A stretch of DNA of 64,000 nucleotides. Origin: Sphingorhabdus pulchriflava (GTDB taxonomy: Bacteria > Pseudomonadota > Alphaproteobacteria > Sphingomonadales > Sphingomonadaceae). This document shows, in pieces, positions 8,888 through 18,012 of this stretch. Location of the stretch: NCBI RefSeq assembly GCF_003367235.1, contig NZ_QRGP01000001.1, forward strand, positions 1,426,001-1,490,000, given 5' to 3'. Under the pieces are notes generated by a model. That model ran no database searches. It saw only the letters and a program-made list of their open reading frames with translations, and was not told the origin of the DNA. Position numbers and translations under genes: made by a program. The stretch's first letter is position 1; every line of letters starts with the position of its first letter.

Positions 8888-10017
8888 CTTTTCGGGAAAA
8901 TCGCAATCAATTTTGCGATCTGGTCGTTGATCGGATCAAGTTGATCGTCTTGCGTCTTACCGAGACGAACAATTGTCAGACGGTGTTGTGGCGAAACCAC
9001 CACGAACTGGCCCAGATGGCCGAGGGCCGCAAAAACGTCAGATGGAGCCTTTCCCGGGAACAGAACCTGATCCCTGCCCTCTGGCCGCCTTTTGTTGAGC
9101 CACAGATGCCCCCCATAGGCCGGATCGTTGGCGCTCGACATCTTCATGAACCGCGTCCAGCTGGTTGGTAGCAGTTGCGCCGAGCGCACCGAGCCATTGT
9201 TGCGCAGAAATTCGCCGAACTTTGCCCAATCCCGGGCGGTAGCGTGAATCATACTGCCACCCAGCATTGTACCGCTACGATCAAACTCCGGCACCGCGCT
9301 GGTCATACCCAATGGTTCAAACAAACGACCACGGGCATATTCGAGCATCGCATTGCGTCGAACGACCGGATCGCTGCTGTCAGTCAATGTCCGCGTCATG
9401 ATGTCGGCCAATATGTGGCTGGTCGCGGTGGAATACTCAAAATGGCGTCCCGGTTCGGCCTCCAGGTTGCGCTTCTCCGCATAGCGCGCGACATTTTCAC
9501 GACCATCAAGGAACAGCAGGCGGGTGGTATCAGCTTCGTATATGGCTTTGTCGCCCTCCGCCATTTCGGTGTGATCGAGACCCGATGACATGTGCAACAA
9601 TTGGCGCAATGTAATCTTGGCACGCGGATCGCCCGGACTGGACCATTCGGGAACCGGAGCGGGATCATCGAGTACCAGCAAACCATCCGCCACCATCATG
9701 CCGATAAGCGTGGCCGTTACACTTTTTGCCATCGACCAACTGATCAGGCGGCTATCTGGTCCGTAACCGGGCGCATAGCGTTCTGCGACCACCCTGCCGC
9801 CATGCATAATGACGATGGCGCGGGTTTCCTCCAACGCTGGATCCTCGAAAAAGGGTGCGATGGTCGACGCAAGACGTGTCTTCCCGGGGGCAGCATCATC
9901 GGCAATATTTTCAATCGCCGGTAAAGTGTCCGCAGGCTTGGGTTCGGCTTCACCGCCGCAACTTGCGAGCAGCAATGAAATGGCGGTTGCGCCAAGAGGC
10001 AATTTGTATCTAGGCAT
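8884..10017 (-). CDS. Serine hydrolase, class C beta-lactamase fold, lipoprotein
   Basis: About 377 residues. Starting at 10017 gives PRYKLPLGATAISLLLASCGG, a lipoprotein signal with lipobox LLASC, so the protein is probably lipid-anchored in the envelope. The catalytic Ser-x-x-Lys is SMAK in LISWSMAKSVTATLIG. A tyrosine motif EYSTATSHIL follows at the expected distance. The family includes beta-lactamases, esterases and D-aminopeptidases, so the substrate cannot be given. The longer frame to 10176 would bury the signal peptide and is rejected. Confidence 0.88.
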   Translation of the reverse strand: MPRYKLPLGATAISLLLASCGGEAEPKPADTLPAIENIADDAAPGKTRLASTIAPFFEDPALEETRAIVIMHGGRVVAERYAPGYGPDSRLISWSMAKSVTATLIGMMVADGLLVLDDPAPVPEWSSPGDPRAKITLRQLLHMSSGLDHTEMAEGDKAIYEADTTRLLFLDGRENVARYAEKRNLEAEPGRHFEYSTATSHILADIMTRTLTDSSDPVVRRNAMLEYARGRLFEPLGMTSAVPEFDRSGTMLGGSMIHATARDWAKFGEFLRNNGSVRSAQLLPTSWTRFMKMSSANDPAYGGHLWLNKRRPEGRDQVLFPGKAPSDVFAALGHLGQFVVVSPQHRLTIVRLGKTQDDQLDPINDQIAKLIAIFPKS

Positions 10018-10048
10018 GGCGCGGATGAATGCACCAGGAAGGCAAGCC

Positions 10049-10426
10049 ATGGCAACCGCAACTTCAAAGCCGTCTGCAAAAGCCGTCTGGCCGCTAGCTA
10101 AGAAAATCAAATTTGGCGCGGCGGCCATTGGCGCGTTGCTTGTCCTCTGGCTCGTCTTTAACTTTACCGATATCAAGGCGCAGGCGAAACTCGGCGCCTC
10201 CTATGGAGCCCATATCGCCTGTTCATGCCGCTATATCGAGGGTCGGTCGTTGGCGTCTTGCAAAAAGGATTTCGAACCGGGAATGGAACTGGTCTCGGTC
10301 AGCGACGATCCGGAAAACAAGCGCGTAAACGCTTCAGTTCCTTTGCTTGCCGAGGCTGTTGCCGAACGACGCGGCGAATTTGGTTGTGTTCAATTGAACG
10401 AGAAAGAAATTGCGGAACTCGATTAA
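10049..10426 (+). CDS. Small membrane-anchored periplasmic Cys protein
   Basis: A protein of 125 residues, divergent from the serine hydrolase. The start at 10049 is chosen because AGGAAGG lies 7 bases upstream; the frame is open further 5'. One membrane anchor (about residues 22-38) is followed by a domain with four cysteines (58, 60, 71, 113) in the pattern IACSCRYIEG ... LASCKKDFEPG ... FGCVQL. The pattern suggests disulfides or a small metal site. I do not recognise a named family. The last 4 bases overlap the end of the convergent DUF7010-like gene. Confidence 0.75.
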   Translation: MATATSKPSAKAVWPLAKKIKFGAAAIGALLVLWLVFNFTDIKAQAKLGASYGAHIACSCRYIEGRSLASCKKDFEPGMELVSVSDDPENKRVNASVPLLAEAVAERRGEFGCVQLNEKEIAELD

Positions 10427-10962
10427 GCGGCAGCTTTAGGCTTGGTTGACCACAATATGGCTGCCGCGATAAGTTCAATCGCGCCTCCAGCAATAGCGAT
10501 CAGACCTCCCGAAGGAAGCGCCAGCCAAATCCCGGCAAATCCGATTGCCAGCAAGACGAAGCCCAGAACAATATAGTGGCTAAGACCATATATGGTCTTG
10601 AAAGTCAGATAGCGCGCTCCAACGGCCATCAAAGCAATAGCAAAAAACCAGGCTGGCTTATCTCCGCTGACAAGATAGCCGGCAAAGAGTCCCAAAAGGA
10701 TTATAGGCACGGTCAATAGCCCAATCATTTCAAGACTGTTTTCAGCGCTGACCGCCGGTCGTTTCAAAATCTGCCGAACGATTAGTGTGGATAGTGGGTG
10801 GATCGCCATCCCACCAAAAAACAGCACAGCCATGGCAAGACGTGGATCCAGACCGAGAGCCGCAATCCCGGAAGCCAGCCAAACCATGCCAGATACTGCC
10901 ACGCCAATCGCGCCATTCGCATAGGATGAACACAGCTCTTCCTGAGCAGCTTTAATATTCAT
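10423..10962 (-). CDS. DUF7010-like membrane protein
   Basis: A protein of 179 residues with five or six hydrophobic segments. The N-terminal AQEELCSSYANGAIGVAVSGMVW and the central GGMAIHPLSTLIVRQILKRP fit the DUF7010 family of uncharacterised inner-membrane proteins. No catalytic motif is seen. It is convergent with the small Cys protein (stops share a TTAA) and stands alone, upstream of mnmA on the same strand with a 34-bp gap. Confidence 0.7.
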   Translation of the reverse strand: MNIKAAQEELCSSYANGAIGVAVSGMVWLASGIAALGLDPRLAMAVLFFGGMAIHPLSTLIVRQILKRPAVSAENSLEMIGLLTVPIILLGLFAGYLVSGDKPAWFFAIALMAVGARYLTFKTIYGLSHYIVLGFVLLAIGFAGIWLALPSGGLIAIAGGAIELIAAAILWSTKPKAAA

Positions 10963-10996
10963 GGATACTCCCCCATGTGAATCACTATCAATAGGC

Positions 10997-12118
10997 TTAA
11001 ACTAAGCAGGCTTCGGCACCTGCCGTTTCTTCAATCCAACCACCGCCCAATACCCTGTCGCCTTCATAGAGCACTGCAGCCTGCCCCGGCGCGACTCCAT
11101 ATTCGTCTGACGCAAAGCGCAGCCATTCGCCGTCCATCGTAGCGGGAACAGGCTTGGCAAGCGAACGCACCTTGGCCATCACCTGACGTCCTTGGACATC
11201 CGAAAGCCAGTTGGGTTCGACGATACGGGCCGCACTGACAGCCAAGGCCCGCTTTGGCCCGACGACGACCGCCTGCGTTTGTGGATCGAGGCGGACTACA
11301 TAGAGTGGCTCAGAAAGTCCGCCGATTTCGAGCCCGCGTCTTTGCCCCACCGTATAATGAATCAACCCTTTGTGCCGTCCGAGTTCGCGTCCTTCCATAT
11401 CGACGATGGGACCATCACTGTCCGCTTCAGGCCGAATTTTACGGACTACCGCAGCATAGTCCCCCTCAGGTACAAAGCAGATATCCTGGCTGTCAGGCTT
11501 GTTGGCGACGACCAAACCCATGTCCTGAGCGATTTCACGCACCGCAGTTTTGGGCATACCGCCCAACGGGAAACGCAGAAAATCCAGTTGTTCCCCGGTT
11601 GTTGCAAAGAGGAAATAGCTCTGGTCACGGGCCGGATCGAGCGCGCGATGCAGCTCCGGTCCTGACCCGCCTTCGATACGCCGGACATAATGTCCGGTCG
11701 CCAGGCAATCGGCGCCCAATTCCTTGGCAAGGCGAAACAAGTCGGTGAATTTCACACCCATATTACAACGCACGCACGGAATAGGGGTGCGGCCACGCAT
11801 ATATTCATCGGCAAAATGGTCGATCACTGAATCCCGGAACCGGCTTTCATGATCAAAAACATAATGCATGATGCCCAGCCGGTCGGCGACAGCGCGTGCG
11901 TCGCGTATATCCTGCCCGGCGCAACAGCTGCCGGCGCGTTTTACGGCACTGCCATGATCATAGAGCTGGAGTGTGACACCGATGGTCTCCGCACCAGATC
12001 TCGCAGCGAGTGCCGCAACCACGGACGAATCGACGCCGCCCGACATCGCGACCACGATTCGCTTTCCCGACAGATTCGGGCCCAGTTGGAAATCCGCAGA
12101 GGAAGTTAATGCATTCAT
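10997..12118 (-). CDS. mnmA: tRNA-specific 2-thiouridylase MnmA
   Basis: An enzyme of 373 residues that adds sulfur to U34 of tRNA-Lys, -Glu and -Gln. The ATP-pyrophosphatase P-loop is MSGGVDSS (residues 25-32). The first catalytic cysteine lies in [14 protein letters not shown] and the second in [15 protein letters not shown], both as in the family. The [16 protein letters not shown] start and the C-terminal [15 protein letters not shown] are also typical. It is transcribed away from sciP across a 550-bp spacer. Confidence 0.96.
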   Translation of the reverse strand: MNALTSSADFQLGPNLSGKRIVVAMSGGVDSSVVAALAARSGAETIGVTLQLYDHGSAVKRAGSCCAGQDIRDARAVADRLGIMHYVFDHESRFRDSVIDHFADEYMRGRTPIPCVRCNMGVKFTDLFRLAKELGADCLATGHYVRRIEGGSGPELHRALDPARDQSYFLFATTGEQLDFLRFPLGGMPKTAVREIAQDMGLVVANKPDSQDICFVPEGDYAAVVRKIRPEADSDGPIVDMEGRELGRHKGLIHYTVGQRRGLEIGGLSEPLYVVRLDPQTQAVVVGPKRALAVSAARIVEPNWLSDVQGRQVMAKVRSLAKPVPATMDGEWLRFASDEYGVAPGQAAVLYEGDRVLGGGWIEETAGAEACLV

Positions 12119-12333
12119 GATGTGCGCATATGATGCGGTTTGCCCAAATTATCCAGAAGCCGCGTGCAATTTCTCGTTTCGAAACAGATTTGGCAGCTAA
12201 AAGATAACCGCTGTTAACCTCACCTAATGCGAAGTGAATGTGACTTTTACCAGACGTTATGCGTCACAGTGTAAAAGCACGTCATGGATTTGAGTTTCAG
12301 CAACCAATTTGGAAAAGCCGCAGCGTCTCCGCC

Positions 12334-12352
12334 TGTGAACATAAAGTTCACA
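12334..12352. promoter_or_regulatory. Operator-like dyad in the mnmA-sciP spacer
   Basis: TGTGAAC-ATAAA-GTTCACA, perfect 7-bp arms with a 5-bp AT-rich centre. It has the shape of a dimer-binding site; the ligand is unknown. Confidence 0.45.
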
Positions 12353-12592
12353 CGGATAATTGCCACGGCTGTCGCTCGCCAGCTGAGCGGCAAAAGTTGC
12401 ACCTATAACTTTGGTTCGACGCAAAATTATACCGGCACACCGGATCCGCTGCAGGACCGTATCGATTATTTTTCGAGTCGTCGAAATGCTGCAACTCGTT
12501 GTAGAAATGGGGCTTTTCTGCCCGATGCGGGCGACGAAAGCAAATCGATGAATAAAGATGAAGTTGGCATTTACCCTGCTGCTTCAGCGATT

Positions 12593-12624
12593 GGCAAACC
12601 ATGTTCAGACATAAATGGTTTGCC
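12593..12624 (+). promoter_or_regulatory. Hairpin in the sciP leader
   Basis: GGCAAACCAT and ATGGTTTGCC form a perfect 10-bp stem with a 12-base loop, 44 bases before the sciP start codon. It is a candidate for mRNA-level control or protein binding. Confidence 0.45.
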
Positions 12625-12668
12625 GGATTTACCGGAATATCTGCGGGGCATGGAAAATCGAGGACGTA

Positions 12669-12968
12669 ATGATTGAAAACCAGAAAATCCGACCTGCGCA
12701 AGTGGTAGGCCCGCTTGGGGAACCGCTGACCGTTGATTCGTTGCCGCCGCCGGAAACGACCCGCTGGGTCGTGCGCCGCAAGGCAGAGGTTGTAGCAGCC
12801 GTTAACGGTGGGCTGCTGACCATCAGCGAAGTGTGCGAACGCTATGGCCTCACTTTGGAGGAATTTGCTTCGTGGCAGCGCGCCATCGATCGTTCAGGAA
12901 TGCCGGGGCTGCGAGTAACGCGAATTCAGCACTATCGCGACCTATACGAACGCCAGCAAAAATACTGA
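12669..12968 (+). CDS. sciP: SciP-type CtrA inhibitor (DUF1153)
   Basis: A small HTH protein of 99 residues, matching DUF1153/SciP. In Caulobacter, SciP binds the master cell-cycle regulator CtrA and stops it from activating transcription. Hallmarks are RPAQVVGPLGEPLTVDSLPP, TRWVVRRKAEVVAAVNGGLL, the HTH ISEVCERYGLTLEEFASWQ and the end RVTRIQHYRDLYE. The ATG at 12669 gives the standard MIENQKIRP start; the frame is open to 12615 without homology. A strong terminator follows, so it is monocistronic. Its role in this organism is inferred from the family. Confidence 0.93.
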   Translation: MIENQKIRPAQVVGPLGEPLTVDSLPPPETTRWVVRRKAEVVAAVNGGLLTISEVCERYGLTLEEFASWQRAIDRSGMPGLRVTRIQHYRDLYERQQKY

Positions 12969-12990
12969 TTTTCGCAAATGCGAACAGGGA

Positions 12991-13014
12991 AGCCCGGTTT
13001 AGCCGGGCTTTTTT
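12991..13014 (+). terminator. Rho-independent terminator of sciP
   Basis: AGCCCGG, a TTTAG loop, then CCGGGCT and a run of T, 22 bases after the sciP stop. Confidence 0.93.
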
Positions 13015-13028
13015 GTTGTCCGGTGTAA

Positions 13029-13052
13029 ACTGTTTTAGTCAGCTAAATCAGT
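13029..13052. promoter_or_regulatory. Dyad upstream of the GlsB-like gene
   Basis: ACTGTTTTAG and CTAAATCAGT pair at 9 of 10 positions around a TCAG loop, 75 bases before the start codon of the stress-protein gene. It could be an operator or an RNA hairpin in the leader. No EcfG-type GGAAC promoter was seen here. Confidence 0.4.
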
Positions 13053-13127
13053 ATTTGCCTTCCAGCGCACAGCGATTATGATTCCCGAAGGCAATTGAGA
13101 TGCCTTAAATGAGCAGGAGGACATTCT

Positions 13128-13391
13128 ATGGGTTGGATAATTGCAATCATCGTGGGCGGCATAGCCGGTTGGTTGGCCAGTAAAGTGATGAACCGTGATG
13201 CTTCCATGGGCGTAATCTGGAACGTAGTTGCCGGTTGCGTCGGGTCTGTCGTAGGCAACCTCATCGCCAACCAGTTCGGCATCGTTGGCAGCGTAAAAGA
13301 ATTTTCGATCACGGGTCTGGTCGTCGCCTTTGTTGGCGCGGTGATTGTACTAGGCATCCTCAATATGGTGCAGCGCGGCAAAGTCCGCTAA
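13128..13391 (+). CDS. GlsB/YeaQ/YmgE family stress-response membrane protein
   Basis: An 87-residue transglycosylase-associated-type (GlsB/YeaQ/YmgE) protein with three membrane helices. The start GWIIAIIVGGIAGWLASKVM and the central GCVGSVVGNLI are diagnostic; the GGIAGWLA and GxxGxxxG-type glycine pattern is intact. GCAGGAGG lies just upstream of the ATG. The family is associated with envelope and acid stress, with unknown biochemistry. A terminator follows, so the gene is monocistronic. Confidence 0.92.
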   Translation: MGWIIAIIVGGIAGWLASKVMNRDASMGVIWNVVAGCVGSVVGNLIANQFGIVGSVKEFSITGLVVAFVGAVIVLGILNMVQRGKVR

Positions 13392-13414
13392 TTTTCGATC
13401 CGAAAATTGTTACA

Positions 13415-13445
13415 AGGCCGGGGCAGATTCTGCTCCGGCCTTTTT
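13415..13445 (+). terminator. Rho-independent terminator of the GlsB-like gene
   Basis: AGGCCGGGGCA and TGCTCCGGCCT pair (one G-T) around ATTC-type loop bases, followed by TTTTTATTT. A second, AT-rich hairpin (ATTTTCG-ATC-CGAAAAT) sits right at the stop codon, 13391-13407. Confidence 0.92.
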
Positions 13446-13647
13446 ATTTGTCCTAGTCCGTTTCAATGTCGTTTGTCGAAAATCGTCGCAACGGCAATTT
13501 TTGGGCTGTTTTCCTTGGCGACTGGCCGTATTTGTCTAGCTGTACCGGCAGAATCCCGGCTTGCACCCGGTGATTTATTGCAATAATACACCGACAAACG
13601 ATACTCACCCCAATCTCCCACACGCGGCGACCCGGATGGACAGAATA

Positions 13648-14850
13648 ATGAACTACGAAACGAGCATAGCTAGTGACACCGACTTGTTGGATCCGGAAGG
13701 CGCGGCAAGCAGTCGGCGCAAGCGCAATCTTATCATCGCGATTGTATTGCTCACGGCCGCAGCAATGGCTGCCGCCTATTTCTTTTTTGGCGGAACAAGT
13801 ACCGAAGAAGAAGCGGCTGCAGCCGCGGATAAACTGGGTCAGGCGCAGACAGTATCGGTTGTAGCTCCGGGACGTGAAACCGTTGCGCGCGCAATTTCAG
13901 CGACAGGCACTTTGGCTGCCCGCCGCGAAATTCCAGTTGGCGTTGTTGGTGAAGGCGGCCAAGTGTCGCAGGTATTTGTCGATGCCGGCGATTGGGTCCA
14001 GCAAGGACAGGTTTTGGCCAGCATAGAGCGCTCGGTCCAGTCGCAGCAGATTATTGGTCAGGAAGCGCAAATCAACGCCGCCCGCGCGGACCTGCAATTG
14101 GCACAAAACGAGCTCGACCGTGCAATGCAGCTTGTCAGCAGGGGTTTCATCTCAAAAGCTGATGTCGACCGGAAAACGGCGACCCGTGACAGTGCGCGGG
14201 CCCGCGTCAGCATAGCGGATGCCCAATTGCGCGAGCTCCGCGCCCGCACCGCGAGACTCGATATTCGTGCGCCTGTTGGCGGTTATGTACTCGAACGCAG
14301 CGTTGAACCCGGCCAAACGGTGAGCCAGGGCAGCGGGGTATTGTTCCGTATGGCCAAAGGCGGTGAACTGGAACTGCAAGCTCAACTGGGCGAAACCGAA
14401 TTGGCGATGATCTCCGTAGGCGTACCGGCAACGGTTACGCCCGTCGGCAGCGATCGTCAGTTTAACGGCACGATCTGGCAGATTGCACCCACCATCAATC
14501 AACAATCACGTCAAGGCATTGCCCGCATCGCCCTGCCCTTTGACCGTGCTCTAAAGCCGGGGGGGTTCGCTGCTGTTGAAATCAAGGCGGGCGCTGTCAC
14601 CGCCGCAGTGCTGCCTGAATCCGCAATTCAGAATGACCGCGACGGAAGTTTTGTCTATATTGTGAATAAGCAAAACAAGGTTCAGCGTCGGGCAGTCAAA
14701 ACCGGCATCATTACCCAGCAAGGTATTGCGATTAACGAAGGCCTCGACGGAACCGAACGCGTCGTTCTCTATGCAGGCGGCTTCCTTAACCCGGATGAAA
14801 CAGTCAAGCCAAAGCTGGTCAAAACCGCTGCGCAGAGTGCTGCACGATGA
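13648..14850 (+). CDS. RND efflux periplasmic adaptor (HlyD/AcrA family)
   Basis: A membrane fusion protein of about 400 residues that links an RND pump to an outer-membrane channel. One N-terminal membrane anchor (NLIIAIVLLTAAAMAAAYFFF) is followed by the lipoyl half VGVVGEGGQVSQVFVDAGDW, an alpha-hairpin (QINAARADLQLAQNELDRAM) and the second lipoyl half with RAPVGGYVLERSVEPGQTV. A beta-barrel domain ends it. The start is uncertain: ATGs lie at 13636 and 13648, and the frame is open to 13561. It overlaps the pump gene by 4 bases. Confidence 0.92.
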   Translation: MNYETSIASDTDLLDPEGAASSRRKRNLIIAIVLLTAAAMAAAYFFFGGTSTEEEAAAAADKLGQAQTVSVVAPGRETVARAISATGTLAARREIPVGVVGEGGQVSQVFVDAGDWVQQGQVLASIERSVQSQQIIGQEAQINAARADLQLAQNELDRAMQLVSRGFISKADVDRKTATRDSARARVSIADAQLRELRARTARLDIRAPVGGYVLERSVEPGQTVSQGSGVLFRMAKGGELELQAQLGETELAMISVGVPATVTPVGSDRQFNGTIWQIAPTINQQSRQGIARIALPFDRALKPGGFAAVEIKAGAVTAAVLPESAIQNDRDGSFVYIVNKQNKVQRRAVKTGIITQQGIAINEGLDGTERVVLYAGGFLNPDETVKPKLVKTAAQSAAR

Positions 14851-17800
14851 ACTTCCGGAACATTTCTGCATGGTCGATCCGGAACCCGGTCGTTCCCATC
14901 GTCTTGTTCATTGCGCTGACAATTGCTGGCGTGATGGCGTTCAACAATATGGACGTCCAGAACGACCCCGACATTGAATTTCCGGTTGTCGTCGTTGCGA
15001 TATCGCAGCCGGGTGCCTCGCCGGTAGAAATCACCACGCAAATCACCCAGAAAGTGGAGTCTGCGATCCGCAGCGTGCAAGGCGTGCGCAACATCGATGC
15101 GTCGGCCTCCGAAGGCAATACCTCGGTCAGTGCCGAGTTTGAAATTGGCGACGATATCAACGCAGCTGTCAGTGAAGTCAAAAACGCCGTTGACCAAATC
15201 CGAGGCGACCTGCCCGATGGCATCCTGGAGCCCCAGGTTTTCAAGGTTGCCACATCAAGCGACCCGATTGCCTATTTTGCAGTCGAAGCGTCGGATATGA
15301 CACTGGAACAGCTGAGTTGGTTCGTCGACGATACTGTTTCGCGGCGCCTACTTGCGGTCGAAGGCATGGCCTCAGTCAGCCGTAATGGCGGGGTTAACCG
15401 TGAGATTCGTGTCATCCTTGATCCGGGCAAGATGCAATCGCTTGGGGTAACCGCAAGCCAGATCAACTCGGTTTTGCGTCAGCAGAATCTGAATGCAGCT
15501 GGCGGTCAGTCGGAAATAGCCGGTTCGCGCCAATCGGTTCGCATCCTTGGAAATGCTGCCAATGCCTATGAATTGGGTCAGCGCAATGTAAGTATCGGCG
15601 GCGGTCGCTCGGTCAAACTGTCCGATGTTGCCGAGGTCACCGACGGCTATAGCGAGCAACGATCTATGGCCTTTGAAGGTGGCCGTCAGGTTGTCACATT
15701 CGGCATGTCGCGTGCCAAGGGTGCCTCTGACGTGACCGTGTTCGACAATGCCACAGCTGAAATGGAAAAAATCGCCAAGGAAAATCCGGGTATCAAGTTC
15801 ACCCCGTTGTTCAACAGCGTCGCTTACACCAAGGCCCAATATAAAAGCTCGATGGCGGCGATGATCGAGGGCGCATTGCTCGCGATCGTCGTGGTATTCC
15901 TGTTCCTACGCGATTGGCGGGCAACCATCATTTCGGCAATTGCCATTCCGTTGAGCGCCATTCCCACATTCTGGTTCCTTGACCTGATGGGGTTCACCTT
16001 GAACACCATGTCGCTATTGGCTCTGGGCCTCGTCGCGGGCGTGTTGGTCGACGATGCTATTGTGGAAATAGAAAATATCGTTCGACACATGCGAATGGGA
16101 AAATCCGCCTATCAGGCATCCATTGACGCCGCCGACGAAATCGGCCTTGCGGTTGTTGCCACGACCTTCTCAATCGTTGCCGTGTTCCTTCCTGTGGGCT
16201 TGATGCCGGGCGTAGCAGGACAGTTTTTCAAGAATTTCGGCCTGACGGTTGTTGCGTCGGTGCTCATGAGCCTTGCCGTCGCGCGTATGATCACCCCGAT
16301 GATCGCCGCCTATTTCCTGAAATCTGGCGGGATTGCTGAGCATGGTGAAGGTCCTCTGATGGACCGTTATATGAAAATCCTGCGCTGGTCGCTGGGCCAT
16401 CGTCGCTGGATGATGGGCATCGGAGTCCTTGCGTTAGCACTCACCATTGTTCTGATGATTGTCCTACCCAAGCAATTTTTTCCCGATGGAAATCAGGATT
16501 TCACCCGCATACGCATTGAAATGGTGCCCGGTACTACGCTGGAACGGACCAAAGAGGTTTCGGATGAAGTTGTTGCCATCATAAACAAGGAGCCTGAGGT
16601 AAAAACCGCATTGCAGCGCGTGGGTGAAGGCAGCGGAAATATCTTCATTACACTCCACGAAGAACGAGATCGCACAAGCCAGGAATTCGAAGAAGCGCTC
16701 ACTCCGGTCTTATCGAAAATTGCTGACGCACGCGTGTCCTTCCTGACATTCGGCCCTGGCGGCGGTGGCTCCGGACGCGATGTTTCGGTCATGCTGTCGG
16801 GTTCAGACCCGGTGCAGCTCGACAAGACAGCTCAACGTCTTGTCGAAGAGATGAAGTCGCTCAAGGAACTGCGTGCGCCGCGCATCGCCGCCGATCTACA
16901 GCGTCCCGAGTTGATTATCACGCCACGGCTCGACCTTGCGTCGCAATTGGGTGTCACTACCGTCGCGCTCAGCCAGGCCATACGCATCGCGACTTTGGGC
17001 GATATCGATCAGAACAGCGCCAAATTCTCGCTGTCTGATCGTCAAATCCCCATTCGCGTCATGCTGGCCAAAGAATCGCGTCAGAATATGGCAAACATCC
17101 GCAACTTGCCGGTTCCAACTGCAAATGGCGGTTCGGTTCCGTTGGAACGCGTCGCGGAAATCACCTTTGGTGCAGGCCCTACCACCATTCAACGTCGGAA
17201 CCAGAATTTCCGAATCTTTGTCGGCGCCGATTTTGCGCCGGGAATTGTCTCATCCGATGCAGACGCCAAGATCAACAACCTTCCTGTGATGAAGAACCTG
17301 CCCACGGGCGTGTCACGCGCGCCCTTTGGCAGCCAGGAATGGGAGCAGGAAATGCAGCGCGACTTTGGTATTGCGCTGATTTCAGGGACACTGCTGGTGT
17401 TTGCAGTGCTTGTACTGCTCTATCGGCGCTTCATGTCGCCGTTGGTCAATATGGGCTCGCTTCTTCTGGCGCCGCTTGGCGGGATGCTTGCGCTCGCCAT
17501 CGTCGGTCAGCCGATCTCTATGCCTGTGTTCATTGGCGTACTCATGCTTTTTGGTATTGTTGCCAAAAACTCGATTCTGCTCATCGACTTTGCCATCGAA
17601 GAAATGGAACGTGGTGTACCAAAGTTCCAGGCCATCATGGAAGCTGGCCACAAGCGTGCACAGCCAATCGTGATGACGACCGTTGCCATGACGGCAGGTA
17701 TGATCCCGACAGCCTTATCACTCGGCGGTGACGGGCAATGGCGCGCGCCGATGGGAACCGTGGTGATTGGCGGCCTGATCGTTTCGACATTGTTGACGCT

Positions 17801-17978
17801 GCTTATCGTCCCGGCTGGGTTCAGTCTTGCTGACGGATTGGAGAAGCGTGCCGGGCCTTGGCTGCGCGATCGTCTGCTGACGTTCAAGCCCGGCGACGAT
17901 GCCGACGATCCAGAAAGTCGTTCGAAATCAGGTGGGCCATCGACAGGCATCGCAACGGGATTGCAGCCTGCGGAGTGA
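14847..17978 (+). CDS. RND efflux transporter permease (HAE-type)
   Basis: A 1043-residue proton-driven inner-membrane pump with 12 helices and two large periplasmic loops. The N terminus SAWSIRNPVVPIVLFIALT and the porter segment DVQNDPDIEFPVVVVAISQP are typical of the HAE/MexF-like group. The two proton-relay aspartates lie in GLVAGVLVDDAIVEIENI in helix 4. The C-terminal half repeats the fold (GVLMLFGIVAKNSILLIDF). It is coupled to the adaptor (ATGA). No outer-membrane factor or regulator is encoded next to it, so a shared TolC is likely. Confidence 0.95.
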   Translation: MNFRNISAWSIRNPVVPIVLFIALTIAGVMAFNNMDVQNDPDIEFPVVVVAISQPGASPVEITTQITQKVESAIRSVQGVRNIDASASEGNTSVSAEFEIGDDINAAVSEVKNAVDQIRGDLPDGILEPQVFKVATSSDPIAYFAVEASDMTLEQLSWFVDDTVSRRLLAVEGMASVSRNGGVNREIRVILDPGKMQSLGVTASQINSVLRQQNLNAAGGQSEIAGSRQSVRILGNAANAYELGQRNVSIGGGRSVKLSDVAEVTDGYSEQRSMAFEGGRQVVTFGMSRAKGASDVTVFDNATAEMEKIAKENPGIKFTPLFNSVAYTKAQYKSSMAAMIEGALLAIVVVFLFLRDWRATIISAIAIPLSAIPTFWFLDLMGFTLNTMSLLALGLVAGVLVDDAIVEIENIVRHMRMGKSAYQASIDAADEIGLAVVATTFSIVAVFLPVGLMPGVAGQFFKNFGLTVVASVLMSLAVARMITPMIAAYFLKSGGIAEHGEGPLMDRYMKILRWSLGHRRWMMGIGVLALALTIVLMIVLPKQFFPDGNQDFTRIRIEMVPGTTLERTKEVSDEVVAIINKEPEVKTALQRVGEGSGNIFITLHEERDRTSQEFEEALTPVLSKIADARVSFLTFGPGGGGSGRDVSVMLSGSDPVQLDKTAQRLVEEMKSLKELRAPRIAADLQRPELIITPRLDLASQLGVTTVALSQAIRIATLGDIDQNSAKFSLSDRQIPIRVMLAKESRQNMANIRNLPVPTANGGSVPLERVAEITFGAGPTTIQRRNQNFRIFVGADFAPGIVSSDADAKINNLPVMKNLPTGVSRAPFGSQEWEQEMQRDFGIALISGTLLVFAVLVLLYRRFMSPLVNMGSLLLAPLGGMLALAIVGQPISMPVFIGVLMLFGIVAKNSILLIDFAIEEMERGVPKFQAIMEAGHKRAQPIVMTTVAMTAGMIPTALSLGGDGQWRAPMGTVVIGGLIVSTLLTLLIVPAGFSLADGLEKRAGPWLRDRLLTFKPGDDADDPESRSKSGGPSTGIATGLQPAE

Positions 17979-18012
17979 CTTTACTTTCATGGCGCGCTAA
18001 GCGGTTGCTTGA

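Larger units (their letters stand above)
12119..12668. other. Long divergent spacer between mnmA and sciP
   Basis: A 550-bp gap without a convincing gene. It is less GC-rich than the genes around it. The open frame at 12284-12676 has no family resemblance and low coding character. The spacer contains two clear dyads (12334-12352 and 12593-12624, listed separately), a GTTAAC near 12213 with only a weak match to a CtrA site, and one GANTC site at 12475. It probably holds both promoters and a long sciP leader. Confidence 0.6.

Noticed and set aside
12213-12228. CtrA-type site (TTAA-N7-TTAA) upstream of sciP
   Set aside because: Only one TTAA half is present; the second half reads TAAT, two mismatches, so it is too weak to claim.
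12284-12676. Open frame of 130 codons in the mnmA-sciP spacer
   Set aside because: No family resemblance, unusual composition, no ribosome binding site, and overlap with the sciP start and the leader hairpin.
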